A stretch of 64,000 nucleotides of DNA from an uncultured Eubacteriales bacterium (GCA_900315265.1 OMYN01000003.1:79019-143018), one strand, 5' to 3'. Positions 35,911 through 46,408 are shown, numbered from the stretch's first letter. Made by a program: numbers and translations. The notes: a model not told the origin generated them from the sequence alone.

Positions 35911-37350
35911 TTAACGCTTACCTGTCAACATATGATACAACTGCAGATATTCACGGGCCGGGCCGTTCCAGCTCACATCCGTCTTCATAGCATTGGTGAC
36001 AACCGTCATCCACTGATCTTTATTGCGGAAGGTGTTCTCTGCCTGACGGATAACATACAGCATATCATGGGCATTATAAGCGGCAAACGTAAATCCGTTG
36101 CCTCTTCCCTCCCATGAAACGTAAGGCTGTACCGTGTCCTTAAGACCGCCGGTCTCGCGGACGATCGGAATAGTTCCGTAACGCATCGCGATCATCTGAG
36201 ACAGGCCGCAAGGCTCACTCTGCGACGGCATCAGCAGGATATCCGCCCCGGCGTAGATCTTCTGGGCCAGATCATTATTGAACATGATATTGGCCGAAAC
36301 CTTGCCCGGATAGCCCTTCTGTGCATTGCGCATCATATCTTCATAGCGCCAGTCTCCTACTCCCAGAACGACCAGCTGGACGTCATCCCACAGGATATCG
36401 TTCAGAACAGCGGCTACCAGATCCATTCCCTTGTGGTCTACCAGGCGGGAAACGATGGCAATGATCGGAACGTCCTCACGCACATTCAGATTCAGAAGCT
36501 TCTGCAGCTCCGTCTTATTGACCTTTTTGTCTTCGTAGGTGTCCAGGGTATAGTTTTTGAAGATAGCCGGATCCGTCGCCGGATCGTATTTGACGGTATC
36601 GATCCCGTTAAGAATACCGGACAGTTTACGGCTTTCGTTCCGCAGCATCCCATCCAGGCCATGTCCGTAATAAGGATCCTGGATCTCTTTCGCATAGGTA
36701 GGAGAAACCGTGGTCACCCAGTTAGCTGCTTCGATACCGGTCTTCATATAGTTGACGCAGTTATCGAACTTCAGGTAACCGCCTGCATAATCATTCCATT
36801 CAACACCCAGTACGTTTTCGACGATATCCGGCGGGAACATGCCCTGATACTGAATATTATGGATCGTATAAACGGTCTGCAGGTTTTTGTAGGTATCGTT
36901 GATATTACGATAAAACTTATTCAGATAGAAGGGGATCAGTCCGGTCTGCCAATCGTTGCAGTTGATGACATCCGGCTGGAAATCGATGTACTGGATCATC
37001 TCCAGAACAGCCTTGCTGAAGAAGGCATATCGTTCGCCGTCATCAAAATAACCATAATAGCCTTTGCGGCCGAAGTAATACTGATTATCCAGCAGATAAT
37101 AGGTGACGCCGTTTGCTTTTGCTTCAAACAGACCGCAGTACTGGCTGCGCCAGGAAAGCGGGACCCAGAAAGACCGGACGAAGGTCATCTGATCTTTCAA
37201 AGACTGAGGGATATCCTGGTAATAAGGAATCACAACCCTCACACCCACCAGTTTCTTTTTCAGTGCCTGAGGAAGTGCTCCGGCTACATCGCCCAGACCG
37301 CCCGATTTTGCAAAGGGAACAGCCTCAGAGGCTGCGTATAAAACTTTCAT
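35911..37350 (-). CDS. glgA: Glycogen synthase
   Basis: GlgA (GT5 family) adds glucose from ADP-glucose to growing alpha-1,4-glucan. The 479 residues fit the family. The N-terminus has the ADP-glucose-binding motif KSGGLGDVAGALP at 15-27. The C-terminal GT-B half has the acceptor- and phosphate-binding segment PSQSEPCGLSQMIAMRYGTIPIVRETGGL (shown only in part here: PSQSEPCGLSQM) near 375. The start at 37350 follows GGGAAGG. It sits between glgD upstream (26 bp) and glgP downstream. Confidence 0.97.
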   Translation of the reverse strand: MKVLYAASEAVPFAKSGGLGDVAGALPQALKKKLVGVRVVIPYYQDIPQSLKDQMTFVRSFWVPLSWRSQYCGLFEAKANGVTYYLLDNQYYFGRKGYYGYFDDGERYAFFSKAVLEMIQYIDFQPDVINCNDWQTGLIPFYLNKFYRNINDTYKNLQTVYTIHNIQYQGMFPPDIVENVLGVEWNDYAGGYLKFDNCVNYMKTGIEAANWVTTVSPTYAKEIQDPYYGHGLDGMLRNESRKLSGILNGIDTVKYDPATDPAIFKNYTLDTYEDKKVNKTELQKLLNLNVREDVPIIAIVSRLVDHKGMDLVAAVLNDILWDDVQLVVLGVGDWRYEDMMRNAQKGYPGKVSANIMFNNDLAQKIYAGADILLMPSQSEPCGLSQMIAMRYGTIPIVRETGGLKDTVQPYVSWEGRGNGFTFAAYNAHDMLYVIRQAENTFRNKDQWMTVVTNAMKTDVSWNGPAREYLQLYHMLTGKR

Positions 37351-37376
37351 GATACTTTAACCTTCCCGAAGAGTAA

Positions 37377-38501
37377 TCAGACAACCGAACCTTTGGCCAG
37401 GACCATCGGATACAGATTATAACCGAACAGTTTGCGGCTTTCACGGATCACCACGTCTTTATCCGTGATCACATAATTCAGTTCGGAATCTTCCTGTACT
37501 TCGGTATCCTGCATAATGATGGAATTGCGGATCACCGCTCCCTTATGGATATGGACGCCTCGGAAAATGATACTGTTCTCAACGGTTCCCTCGATTACAC
37601 AGCCGTCAGCGACCAGACTGTTTTTAACCGAACTCTGTCCCCGGTAAATGGTAGGCGCTTCATCACGGATCTTGGTATAGATCTGACGGTTAGTCCCGAA
37701 CAGCTGCTCACGGATATCGGTATTAAGAAGATCCATGTTCGTTGCAAAATAGGAACTGATGGAATCGATCTTCTGGAAATAACCGCTGTACTCAAAACCG
37801 TAGATCTTCAGGTCATTGATACGGCGCTGCAGTACATCGCGGTGCAGGCTGTACATATTGTGGCTTGAGCATTCCAGGATCAGCGTCTCCAGAAGTGAAC
37901 GCTGCATGATCATCACACCCATGCTGAGGTTGACGATCTCATCGGAAGGAGCCGGATCCATGGCAATATCAATGACCCGTCCGTCTTCCTGGGTCTTTAT
38001 CACACAGTTCTGACCCACGTCTTCTTCCGCAGGCTTGAAAGCCTGCTTCTTATACATCATGGTAATGTCGGCGCCTTTACTCTTGTGGTATTCAAGGGCA
38101 GCGTCCAGATCGATATTGGCGATGCTGTCGGCGTTGGCCATGATGACATATTCCTGAGAAGATTTACGGATAAAGGATTCAGCGTTGCGCAGCGCTTCCA
38201 TCTTTCCTCTGTAAGCGGTACCCTGTGAGAAGAAGGGAGGCAGCATATACAGTCCGCCGTTTTTACGGGAAAGGTCCCACTCTTTTCCGCTTCCCAGATG
38301 GTCCATCAAAGACTGATAGTTATTGCGGGTGATGATACCGACTTTCGTGATCCCTGAATTGACCATATTGGACAGGATAAAGTCAACGATACGATAACGG
38401 CCTCCGAAGGGGATCGAAGAAAGGGCCCTCTTCTGGGTCAGGGATTTCATCACATTGTCATCCTGATAGGCAAAAATCAAACCAAATGCGTCGTTATTCA
38501 T
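37377..38501 (-). CDS. glgD: Glucose-1-phosphate adenylyltransferase regulatory-type subunit GlgD
   Basis: GlgD is the partner of GlgC in Firmicutes ADP-glucose pyrophosphorylase and is thought to be weakly active or inactive on its own. The start at 38501 (MNNDAFGLIFAY) has GAGGAG upstream and gives 374 residues; a longer frame to 38585 overlaps glgC. It keeps the nucleotidyltransferase frame (PFGGRYRIVDFILSNMVNSG near 33) but lacks the glycine-rich nucleotide loop that GlgC has (AGGQGSRV), as expected for GlgD. The C-terminal half is a left-handed beta-helix with hexapeptide repeats. It starts 13 bp after the glgC stop. Confidence 0.95.
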   Translation of the reverse strand: MNNDAFGLIFAYQDDNVMKSLTQKRALSSIPFGGRYRIVDFILSNMVNSGITKVGIITRNNYQSLMDHLGSGKEWDLSRKNGGLYMLPPFFSQGTAYRGKMEALRNAESFIRKSSQEYVIMANADSIANIDLDAALEYHKSKGADITMMYKKQAFKPAEEDVGQNCVIKTQEDGRVIDIAMDPAPSDEIVNLSMGVMIMQRSLLETLILECSSHNMYSLHRDVLQRRINDLKIYGFEYSGYFQKIDSISSYFATNMDLLNTDIREQLFGTNRQIYTKIRDEAPTIYRGQSSVKNSLVADGCVIEGTVENSIIFRGVHIHKGAVIRNSIIMQDTEVQEDSELNYVITDKDVVIRESRKLFGYNLYPMVLAKGSVV

Positions 38502-38514
38502 GTTATCCGTCTCC

Positions 38515-39735
38515 TCAAATTCGATTTTCGCCCAGCATCTCACCAGCCTGGACAACCTGATCTTTACCGATAACAACATCATCACCGATTACAGCCAGAT
38601 AACCGGTCAGTTTTCCGGGATGAACTGATTTGATCGCATCTTCACGGCTCATGCCGACCTTAGCACGTTCGCCGATGGTAGCATCCTGGCCGATGATGGA
38701 ATACTCAACGACTGCACCATCCTCGATGTGAGTATCGGGCATGATCACGGAGTTTTTGACGACCGCTCCCTTACCGATATGGACTCCGTAGAAGATGACG
38801 GAATTTTCAACGGCGCCTTCGATAACGGCACCTTCGGTGATCATGGAATTGGTGATGACGGCATCCGGAGCTGTGTAATGCGGCGGCTCATTAGGGTTGC
38901 GGGAATAGATCTTCCAGCTGGGGTCCCCTAATTTGATAGGACTGTCTTCCCCCAGAAGTTCCATATTGGTCTCCCACAGTGACGGCAGCGTTCCGACGTC
39001 TTTCCAGTAGCCGTTGAATTCATAGGCATACAAAGGTTCTTTATCTTCCAGCATCCTGGGGATAATGTTTTTGCCGAAGTCATTCTGGGAATTAGGATCC
39101 GCTTCATCTTCGATCAGGTACTGGCGCAGCTTCTTCCAGCTGAAAACATATACACCCATGGAAGCCTTCGTTGACTTGGGATGAGCCGGCTTTTCTTCAA
39201 ATTCATAAATACGGTTATCATCATCGGTATTCATGATGCCGAAGCGGCTGGCTTCTTCCAAGGTAACGTTGAGTACGGCGATGGTGCAGGAAGCTCCTTT
39301 TTCCTTGTGGAAGTCGATCATTTTGGAGTAATCCATTTTATAGACATGGTCGCCGGACAGGACAACGACATATTCGGGATCATACCGTTCAATATATTGG
39401 ATATTCTGATAGATGGCATTGGCAGTACCCTTATACCATTCCCCGTCCTTTCCCCGAACGTAGGGCGGCAGAACGGAAACGCCTCCGTCGTTGCGGTCAA
39501 GATCCCAGGGCTGGCCGTTTCCTACATAGGCATTCAGGTCAAGGGGCATATACTGAGTCAGTACACCGACCGTATCGATACCGGAATTGACGCAGTTGCT
39601 CAGCGGAAAATCAATGATGCGGTATTTCCCCCCAAAGGGAAGCGCCGGCTTGGCAACTTTTTTTGTCAGGACACCTACACGGCTTCCCTGGCCTCCGGCA
39701 AGCAGCATGGCTACCGCCGTCTTTTTCATACGCAT
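38515..39735 (-). CDS. glgC: Glucose-1-phosphate adenylyltransferase catalytic subunit GlgC
   Basis: GlgC makes ADP-glucose from glucose-1-phosphate and ATP, the committed step in bacterial glycogen synthesis. The start is taken at 39735 ([15 protein letters not shown]), 8 bases after AGGAGG, giving 406 residues. The nucleotide loop [12 protein letters not shown], the motif [17 protein letters not shown] and the sugar-phosphate region [19 protein letters not shown] (about 185) are present. A C-terminal beta-helix carries hexapeptide repeats. It lies between glgB and glgD in one operon, so GlgC and GlgD are made together in the order of their assembly. Confidence 0.97.
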   Translation of the reverse strand: MRMKKTAVAMLLAGGQGSRVGVLTKKVAKPALPFGGKYRIIDFPLSNCVNSGIDTVGVLTQYMPLDLNAYVGNGQPWDLDRNDGGVSVLPPYVRGKDGEWYKGTANAIYQNIQYIERYDPEYVVVLSGDHVYKMDYSKMIDFHKEKGASCTIAVLNVTLEEASRFGIMNTDDDNRIYEFEEKPAHPKSTKASMGVYVFSWKKLRQYLIEDEADPNSQNDFGKNIIPRMLEDKEPLYAYEFNGYWKDVGTLPSLWETNMELLGEDSPIKLGDPSWKIYSRNPNEPPHYTAPDAVITNSMITEGAVIEGAVENSVIFYGVHIGKGAVVKNSVIMPDTHIEDGAVVEYSIIGQDATIGERAKVGMSREDAIKSVHPGKLTGYLAVIGDDVVIGKDQVVQAGEMLGENRI

Positions 39736-39861
39736 ATTTTTCTCCTCCTGTAATTTCCGTCTGCCTCCTTGGGATACAGGCGGATCAAGCATATTTAAAA
39801 CGGGCAATTGCTTGCTAAATCAGATCTTGCTTTACTCTTTACCATCTTCCGATGATTTATC

Positions 39862-41835
39862 TTAGGAAGATGATTTGTCTTCCGAAGTGTCGGTCGCGGT
39901 TTTATCTTTCTTTACGGCTGTCTTTTTCGTGCTTTTTCTCTTCTTGCGGAGAGTAAAGAAAACAGCTGCCATGGGCGGAACCGTAATGCTGATCGAATAA
40001 TCATATCCATGCATAGGAGTCTCTTCCGCGCTGATCCAGCCTTCGTTATGAACACCGGAACCTCCGTATTTTTCATCGTCCGAATTGAGAGCTTCGACAT
40101 AATAAGCATCCTGGGCAACTCCGATACGGTAATCATAGCGCACGACCGGGGCAAAGTTGACGACTTCGACAACTTCCTCACCCTCACGGTCGATCCTGCG
40201 GAAGGAAACGATATTCTGCAGATTGTCATCATAGCAGATCCATTTGAAGCCATCCCAGGAATCATCCTGCTCGTACATGGCTTTGTGCTTCAGATAGAAA
40301 TGGTTCAGATCGATCACATAGTTCTGCAGTTTCTGATGCATATTGTAGCCAAGCAGAAACCAGTCAAGCTGTTTATGGTAATCCCACTCGATGAACTGAC
40401 CGAATTCGCCTCCCATAAAGAGCAGCTTCTTTCCGGGATGGCCCATCATATAGCCGTAAAAGGCCCTCAGGCCTGCAAACTTCTCCTCATAACTGCCCGG
40501 CTGTTTGTCGATCAGAGATTTTTTACCGTGGACGACTTCGTCATGAGACAGCGGCAGGATATAGTTCTCAGAAAAGGCATAGGTCAGCGAGAAAGTGATG
40601 TTGTTGTGATTGTCCTTGCGGAAGAAGGGATCCAGCGATACGTAATGAAGCATATCGTTCATCCAGCCCATGTTCCACTTGAAGTTGAAGCCGAGGCCTC
40701 CGTCGGAGACCGGTTTGGTCACAAGCGGCCAGGCGGTCGACTCTTCCGCGATCATCAGAACCCCGGGGTACTCCTTGAAGATATTGGTATTGAGGTTCTG
40801 AAGGAATTTGATTGCTTCCAGGTTTTCATAACCGCCGTGGATGTTGGGGATCCATTCACCGTCACGGCGGGCATAGTTCAGGTACAGCATGCTGGCGACC
40901 GCATCAACGCGCAGGCCGTCAAAGTGGTAATATTCCAGCCAGTATTCGGCACTGGACATCAAAAAGCTGACGACTTCGGGACGGCCGTAGTCAAAGACTT
41001 TGGTCCCCCATTCGTAATGCTCCCCTTTCCGCGGATCGGCATATTCATAGGTAGGACTCCCGTCGAAATTGGCCAGACCCGATTCATCTTTGGGAAAATG
41101 TGCCGGTACCCAGTCCATGATGACACCGATATTATGCTGATGCAGGATATCGACGAACTTCATTAGATCCTTAGGGGTACCGTAACGGGACGTAGGCGCA
41201 AAATAACCGATGACCTGATATCCCCAGGACCCATCGTAGGGATACTCCATCAGCGGCATGACCTCTACATGGGTATAACCCATCTTTTTAAGATAGGGAA
41301 CCAGTTCATTGGCCAGTGAAACATAATCATATACGTCGCCGGTATCACGCAGACGCCAGGAACCTAAGTGCATCTCGTAAATATTCATAGGCTCGCGGTA
41401 CGGAACGGACGTTTTGCGTTTTTCGATCCAGCGGGCATCATGCCAGTTATAACCGTCAAGATGATAGATCTTACTGCCGGTCGACGGTCTGGTCTCCATA
41501 TGAACGCCGTAGGGATCGCTTTTGAAAACAACGCGGCCGTCACAGCCGACAACACGGTATTTGTAGGTGTCGTATTCCTTGAAGCCATAACCGTATGCTT
41601 CCCAGATGCCCCCGTCGTCAATCTTTTTCATGGGGATGGCGCCGTCTTCTTCCGACCAGTTGCAGAAATCACCGGTTACACTGATATAGCGTGCCTTAGG
41701 AGCCCATACACGAAAGACCGTGCACGGTTTGCCTTCCGGATCGACTGCATCATGACTTCCGAAATACAGATAGGACCGGTAATTAGTCCCTTCGTGAAAA
41801 ATATATGCAGGAAAATTTTCCTTTTGCTCAGCCAT
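39862..41835 (-). CDS. glgB: 1,4-alpha-glucan branching enzyme
   Basis: GlgB moves short glucan chains to create alpha-1,6 branches in glycogen. The 657-residue protein has an N-terminal CBM48 domain (about 25-115) and a GH13 catalytic barrel. The nucleophile aspartate is in DGLRVDAVASMLYL near 310, the acid glutamate in IAEESTAWP near 365 and the third acid in PLSHDEVVHGK near 430. A C-terminal beta domain follows, and then a lysine- and serine-rich tail (about 635-657) that is unusual. It is the first glg gene, with its own promoter at 41865-41894. AGAGGTC precedes the ATG. Confidence 0.97.
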   Translation of the reverse strand: MAEQKENFPAYIFHEGTNYRSYLYFGSHDAVDPEGKPCTVFRVWAPKARYISVTGDFCNWSEEDGAIPMKKIDDGGIWEAYGYGFKEYDTYKYRVVGCDGRVVFKSDPYGVHMETRPSTGSKIYHLDGYNWHDARWIEKRKTSVPYREPMNIYEMHLGSWRLRDTGDVYDYVSLANELVPYLKKMGYTHVEVMPLMEYPYDGSWGYQVIGYFAPTSRYGTPKDLMKFVDILHQHNIGVIMDWVPAHFPKDESGLANFDGSPTYEYADPRKGEHYEWGTKVFDYGRPEVVSFLMSSAEYWLEYYHFDGLRVDAVASMLYLNYARRDGEWIPNIHGGYENLEAIKFLQNLNTNIFKEYPGVLMIAEESTAWPLVTKPVSDGGLGFNFKWNMGWMNDMLHYVSLDPFFRKDNHNNITFSLTYAFSENYILPLSHDEVVHGKKSLIDKQPGSYEEKFAGLRAFYGYMMGHPGKKLLFMGGEFGQFIEWDYHKQLDWFLLGYNMHQKLQNYVIDLNHFYLKHKAMYEQDDSWDGFKWICYDDNLQNIVSFRRIDREGEEVVEVVNFAPVVRYDYRIGVAQDAYYVEALNSDDEKYGGSGVHNEGWISAEETPMHGYDYSISITVPPMAAVFFTLRKKRKSTKKTAVKKDKTATDTSEDKSSS

Positions 41836-41864
41836 TTTGGTATGACCTCTCTTGCTTTTTTTTT

Positions 41865-41894
41865 ATTATAGCACGGGCTCTTGGAAGGCGTCAA
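41865..41894 (-). promoter_or_regulatory. Promoter of the glycogen operon
   Basis: On the minus strand TTGACG (41889-41894), an 18-base spacer and TATAAT (41865-41870) with an upstream TG (extended -10). The transcript would start about 23-25 bp before glgB. A second TATAAT-like box lies about 65 bp further upstream. Confidence 0.65.
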
Positions 41895-41996
41895 CGAACT
41901 TTCGTTTAAATTGCCCAAAACCACAAGGCATATTATACGGATTCTTTAGCATTAATTTACATACCGCGGGAAACATCCCGAGGCCATGTAAAAAGT

Positions 41997-43979
41997 TTAG
42001 CGATCGTTGACCTGCATGCCCATCAATTTCATAGCCTCTTCCTCTGAAATGATGGGGATCCCCAGCTGACGGGCCTTTTTATTTTTCGTGGAAGTGCTCT
42101 CAATATCGTTGTTGATCAGATAAGAGGTATTCTTGCTGACCGAAGAAGCCGCTTTGGCTCCCCTTTCGATCAAAGCACTCTGCAGCTGATCCCGGTTTTC
42201 AAAATGCGTAAGCGATCCTGTGATGACAAAAGTAAGTCCCTTAAGAGGAAGCTCTTTTGCAGCCGATTCCGGCTTTTCGATCTCGATAAAGTTCAGCAGG
42301 TCCCGGATCATGGCTTGGTTATCCGGCTGCCTGAAGAAACGGAAGATGCCGTCGGCCAGCACAGGCCCTATGCCCTCAATGGCTGAAAGACGCTCCGTGT
42401 CAGCCTGCATCAGGCTGTCCAGATCCTGGTCAAACGCATCGGCCAGAAGACGGGCGCCTGCCGTCCCGATACCCGGTATGCCGATCCCGTTCAAAAACCG
42501 GAATAGCTGGGTATGACGGGATCTTTCGATCGAAGAAAGGAGCTTGGCGCAGGACTTTTCACCGAAGCCTTCCATTTTCTCGATCTGTTCCTTATGGTCT
42601 TTCAGACGATAAAGATCACCCAGTGATTCCAGCCATCCTGCGTCGGCCATACGGGCGGCGGTTGCTTCCGAAAAACCGTCGATATTCATAGCCTGCCTGG
42701 AAGCGAAATGCTCCAAGGCCTTCAGTAATTTAGCGGGGCAGGAAGGATTCAGGCAGACCAATTCCTGAACATCGTCCCGGGTTACCACCTGAGTCTGTCC
42801 GCCGCAGCGGGGGCAGACATCGGGAACGGGGTCAGGACCGGTCTTTGTCAGGTTTTCCGAGATCTGGGGTATGATCATGTTGGCTTTATATACCAGGATC
42901 TGATCGCCGACTCCCATTTTCATCTCCCGCAAGTAGCTTACATTATGAAGACTGGCTCTTCTGACCGTGGTCCCTTCCAGCTCGACCGGGTCAAACACCG
43001 CTACCGGATTGATCAGGCCGGTCCTGGAAGGGCTCCACTCAATTTGAATAAGAGTCGTCTTAGCTTGTTCGTCCTGCCATTTAAATGCCAGAGAGTCTCT
43101 GGGAAATTTGGCGGTAGATCCCAGAGCGGCAGACTCTGATAAAGAATCCAGGGTCAGTACCAGACCGTCGACCGGAAAAGGCATTTTGCCTACCACATCC
43201 GTAAACTGTTTTTCCGCTTCTGCGACCGTGGCCTGTGTCACTTCTTTATAGGCAACTGTTTCAAAGCCAAGGCCGGCCAGCCAGGTCAGCTGTTCCTTTT
43301 TAGAGTCATGGAAAAATCCATCCTCCTGTTCTGACTCGACCAGAGTATAGACGATGACGGTCACGTTGCGTTCTTTGGCTATGCGGGGATCCAGCTGGCG
43401 GACCGATCCGGAGCAAAGGTTGCGGGGATTTTTATACTGCTGGGACGGATCCAGCTGGTTGTTGATCCGTTCGAAATCCTTATAGCTGATCAGTGCTTCC
43501 CCCCTTACGACCAAATGTCCGGTATAAGGGATCCTCAGTGGGACGCCGTGGAAAAACCTGGCGTTATTGGTGATAACTTCGCCTATCTCTCCGTTGCCCC
43601 GGGTAGCCGCCTGGACCAGACTTCCGTCCTGATAGGTCAAAACGCAGGTCAGGCCGTCCAGCTTCCAGCTGAGCAGGCCCCTGCTGTCCTTCAAAAAGGC
43701 AGCCAGCGCACCTATATCCTTGGTCTTATCCAGCGATTTCATGGGACGGGCATGTCGGATCTTGGGAAGAGCACTCATGACCTGATAGCCGACATGCTGA
43801 GTAGGGCTGTCGGCCAGGATTACGCCTGTCTTATCCTCCAGCGCCTTCAGTTCATCATAGAGCTGATCATATTCCAGATTGGTCATGATCTCGGTATCGG
43901 ACGAATAATAAGCCTGAGCCGCCTTTTGCAACCGGCTGACCAGCTCTTTCATTCGAAGCGTTTCATCCATGCCATTCAC
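41997..43979 (-). CDS. ligA: NAD-dependent DNA ligase LigA
   Basis: LigA seals nicks in replication and repair using NAD+. The 660 residues hold an adenylation domain with active-site lysine in SWKLDGLTC (about 108-116), an OB fold, a four-cysteine zinc finger (CPRC ... CLNPSCP, near 400-425), helix-hairpin-helix repeats (GFGEKSCAKLL and GIGPVLADGI) and a C-terminal BRCT domain (LKGLTFVITGSLTHFENR). The GTG at 43979 overlaps the pcrA stop (GTGA); an ATG three codons later is equally possible. Neither has a strong ribosome-binding site, so coupled translation with pcrA is likely. The pcrA-ligA pairing is common in Gram-positives. Confidence 0.97.
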   Translation of the reverse strand: MNGMDETLRMKELVSRLQKAAQAYYSSDTEIMTNLEYDQLYDELKALEDKTGVILADSPTQHVGYQVMSALPKIRHARPMKSLDKTKDIGALAAFLKDSRGLLSWKLDGLTCVLTYQDGSLVQAATRGNGEIGEVITNNARFFHGVPLRIPYTGHLVVRGEALISYKDFERINNQLDPSQQYKNPRNLCSGSVRQLDPRIAKERNVTVIVYTLVESEQEDGFFHDSKKEQLTWLAGLGFETVAYKEVTQATVAEAEKQFTDVVGKMPFPVDGLVLTLDSLSESAALGSTAKFPRDSLAFKWQDEQAKTTLIQIEWSPSRTGLINPVAVFDPVELEGTTVRRASLHNVSYLREMKMGVGDQILVYKANMIIPQISENLTKTGPDPVPDVCPRCGGQTQVVTRDDVQELVCLNPSCPAKLLKALEHFASRQAMNIDGFSEATAARMADAGWLESLGDLYRLKDHKEQIEKMEGFGEKSCAKLLSSIERSRHTQLFRFLNGIGIPGIGTAGARLLADAFDQDLDSLMQADTERLSAIEGIGPVLADGIFRFFRQPDNQAMIRDLLNFIEIEKPESAAKELPLKGLTFVITGSLTHFENRDQLQSALIERGAKAASSVSKNTSYLINNDIESTSTKNKKARQLGIPIISEEEAMKLMGMQVNDR

Positions 43980-46327
43980 ACTTTCTCAAGCCGCGCCAGT
44001 TTGGCAAAAAGCAGCTTTTCTCCCACTTTGGCAAAGTTAACTCTGACCTGATAATCGGTATTGACCCACTTGACCTCGGTCACAGTCCCCAGCCCGAAGA
44101 TACGATGTTTGACCGCATCCCCGACCTTAAATATCTGATCGGACGGAGCCGTATCCTGTACGCTGAAGCCATTGGCCTTGGGCTGTGCGAACTGGGCTTT
44201 GGCGGAAGCCTTTTCCATATCTCTAGCCCTTTGCGCATACTTGGCCGCAAAAGACATGGTATGTCCTGCCGCGTAGACAGCCCCCTGATCCGTCCGGTCA
44301 TGATAAGAAGCATAAGAGCGCTGGGCATAGGCTCGGCTGTTGAAATCGTTTCCGGTTTCGAAAGTGTCTTCCTCTTCCTCCTCGTCCAGGATCTCTTGCG
44401 GAAGTTCCTTTAAAAAGCGTGATTTTGTCGTAGGCTGCACCTGCCCGTTGATCCGCCGGCTCTGGGCCCAGGTAAGGTAGAGCTTTTTCTGAGCTCTGGT
44501 AATGCCGACATAGCAGAGCCGCCTTTCCTCTTCCAGATCATCTTCATCTCCCGACGAAATGCTCATAAAGCTGGGGAAGAGGCCGTCTTCCATTCCTGTC
44601 ATAAAGACGACCGGGAACTCAAGGCCCTTGGCACTGTGCAGAGTCATCAGAGCCACCGTATCGTCTCCCTCTTTCCAGGAATCAATTGCGGAAACCAATG
44701 ACAACTCATCCAGGAAACCATCCAGGGTCGCTTCTTCATTTTCCGAAGTATACTGGTCGGCACGGTCCGAAAGCTCCATCAGGTTGTCCATCCGGTCCTC
44801 ATATTTGACCGGATCGTCCTTCATCAGATAAGCACTGTATCCTGTATCTTCGATGATGGAGTGGATCAGCTTGGAAATGGGCACGGTATCCGCCTTTTCC
44901 CGCCAGGAGGTCAGAAGATCCCCGAAAACCTGCAGTTTTTTTGAGGAGCGGGCCAGCTCGCCGATCTCCTGCGACATATCGCAGGTCTCCCCGACACCGA
45001 ACCCGCCCTCCTCCGCAAAGGCTCTAAGGTGTTCAAAAGTGACATCGCCGATCGCACGGGCGGGGACATTGATGATCCTTTGGGCAGCCACGTAGTCATG
45101 ATCGTTGGCGACCAGGCGCAGGTAGCAGAGGATGTCCTTGACTTCCTTGCGCTGATAGAAGGGTATGCCTCCGAACAGGTGATAGGGAATGGCGGAAACG
45201 ACCAGTTTTTCCTCCAGTGCCCGCGACTGGGCGTTGGTGCGGAACAAAAGAGCAATATCCTTGTAATGATACTGCCCGTTTTCGACCATGGTCTGGATGG
45301 TCGAAGCCACATAGGCCGCTTCCTCGTTGTCGGATCCTTCGCAGTGGACCGTGATGTTGTCTCCCTCCGGGTTCCGGGTCCACAGGGTCTTGGATTTACG
45401 CTGCGAATTGTTGCGAATGACCTGGTTGGCCGCCTCAAGGATCTTGGATGTCGACCGGTAATTCTGCTCCAGCCGGATGACCAGCGCGTCCTTGAAATCC
45501 TTTTCAAAATCCAGGATATTGCGGATGTTAGCCCCTCTGAAACGGTAAATGGACTGATCGTCGTCGCCTACCACGCACAGGTTGCGGTATTTTGAGGACA
45601 AAAGGCGGATCAGCATATACTGAGCCGTATTGGTATCCTGATATTCGTCCACCATGATATAGGTGAATTTTTCCTGATAATAATCCAGGACATCCGGATT
45701 ATCGCGGAAAAGCTCCACGGTTTTATTGATGATGTCGTCAAAATCCATGGCGTTGTTTTCGATCAGGTTTTTCTGGTAAGCCACATAAACAAGAGACACC
45801 TTCTGGCGGAAAAGATCCCCTGCCCCGACAGAAGTCTTATAATCGGACGGACTTTTCAGCTCATCTTTTGCCCGGCTGATCTCCGCCAGGATCGCCTTTG
45901 GGGTAAACATTTTATCTGACAGATTCAACTCTTTTAAAAGACGGCGGACCACCGCTTTCTGATCTTCGGGATCGTATATGGTAAAGCGGCTGTCATAACC
46001 GAGCCGGTCCGCGCAGCGTTTCAAAATACGGATGCAGGCGGAATGGAAGGTACAGATCCAGGCGTCTTTGACCGGATCGCCCGCCAGGTTTTCAGCGCGC
46101 TCCCTCATCTCTCTTGCCGCTTTATTGGTAAAAGTAATGGCCAGGATATGCCAGGGGGCCACCTTTTTCTCTTCGATCAAATACTCGATACGGTGTGTCA
46201 GCACTCTGGTCTTCCCGCTTCCGGCTCCGGCCAGGATCAAAACAGGCCTTTCCGTGTGAAAGACTGCCTGCTGCTGCTCTTTATTCAGTTTATCGTACCG
46301 GGTCTTTGTCTTTATCGTATCTTCCAC
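43976..46327 (-). CDS. pcrA: ATP-dependent 3'-5' DNA helicase PcrA/UvrD
   Basis: PcrA is a superfamily 1A helicase in repair, rolling-circle replication and RecA-filament removal. Walker A is AGAGSGKTRVLTHRI near 38, motif II MVDEYQDTN near 235, QSIYRFRGAN near 263 and motif VI VGITRAQKKLYLTWA near 600. The C-terminal Tudor-like segment VGDAVKHRIFGLGTVTEVKW is typical. I place the start at the in-frame GTG 46327, which has GAGGAG 9 bases upstream. The ATG at 46357 has no ribosome-binding site and its A follows directly on a 10-bp hairpin stem (46358-46388). If the ATG is used the protein is ten residues longer (793). It overlaps ligA by four bases. Confidence 0.93.
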   Translation of the reverse strand: MEDTIKTKTRYDKLNKEQQQAVFHTERPVLILAGAGSGKTRVLTHRIEYLIEEKKVAPWHILAITFTNKAAREMRERAENLAGDPVKDAWICTFHSACIRILKRCADRLGYDSRFTIYDPEDQKAVVRRLLKELNLSDKMFTPKAILAEISRAKDELKSPSDYKTSVGAGDLFRQKVSLVYVAYQKNLIENNAMDFDDIINKTVELFRDNPDVLDYYQEKFTYIMVDEYQDTNTAQYMLIRLLSSKYRNLCVVGDDDQSIYRFRGANIRNILDFEKDFKDALVIRLEQNYRSTSKILEAANQVIRNNSQRKSKTLWTRNPEGDNITVHCEGSDNEEAAYVASTIQTMVENGQYHYKDIALLFRTNAQSRALEEKLVVSAIPYHLFGGIPFYQRKEVKDILCYLRLVANDHDYVAAQRIINVPARAIGDVTFEHLRAFAEEGGFGVGETCDMSQEIGELARSSKKLQVFGDLLTSWREKADTVPISKLIHSIIEDTGYSAYLMKDDPVKYEDRMDNLMELSDRADQYTSENEEATLDGFLDELSLVSAIDSWKEGDDTVALMTLHSAKGLEFPVVFMTGMEDGLFPSFMSISSGDEDDLEEERRLCYVGITRAQKKLYLTWAQSRRINGQVQPTTKSRFLKELPQEILDEEEEEDTFETGNDFNSRAYAQRSYASYHDRTDQGAVYAAGHTMSFAAKYAQRARDMEKASAKAQFAQPKANGFSVQDTAPSDQIFKVGDAVKHRIFGLGTVTEVKWVNTDYQVRVNFAKVGEKLLFAKLARLEKV

Positions 46328-46357
46328 GATCCTTTTCTCCTCATCTTCGGTTAACAT

Positions 46358-46388
46358 AGCAAAGCGCCTTTGGGTAAAGCGCTTTGCT
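46358..46388. repeat. Perfect hairpin at the pcrA 5' end
   Basis: AGCAAAGCGC (46358-46367) and GCGCTTTGCT (46379-46388), an exact 10-bp inverted repeat with an 11-base loop, directly before the ATG at 46357 and 21 bp after the rhamnosidase stop. There is no T-run on the minus strand, so it is not a standard terminator for that gene. Confidence 0.7.
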
Positions 46389-46408
46389 TTCTATAAATAT
46401 TCCGCTCT

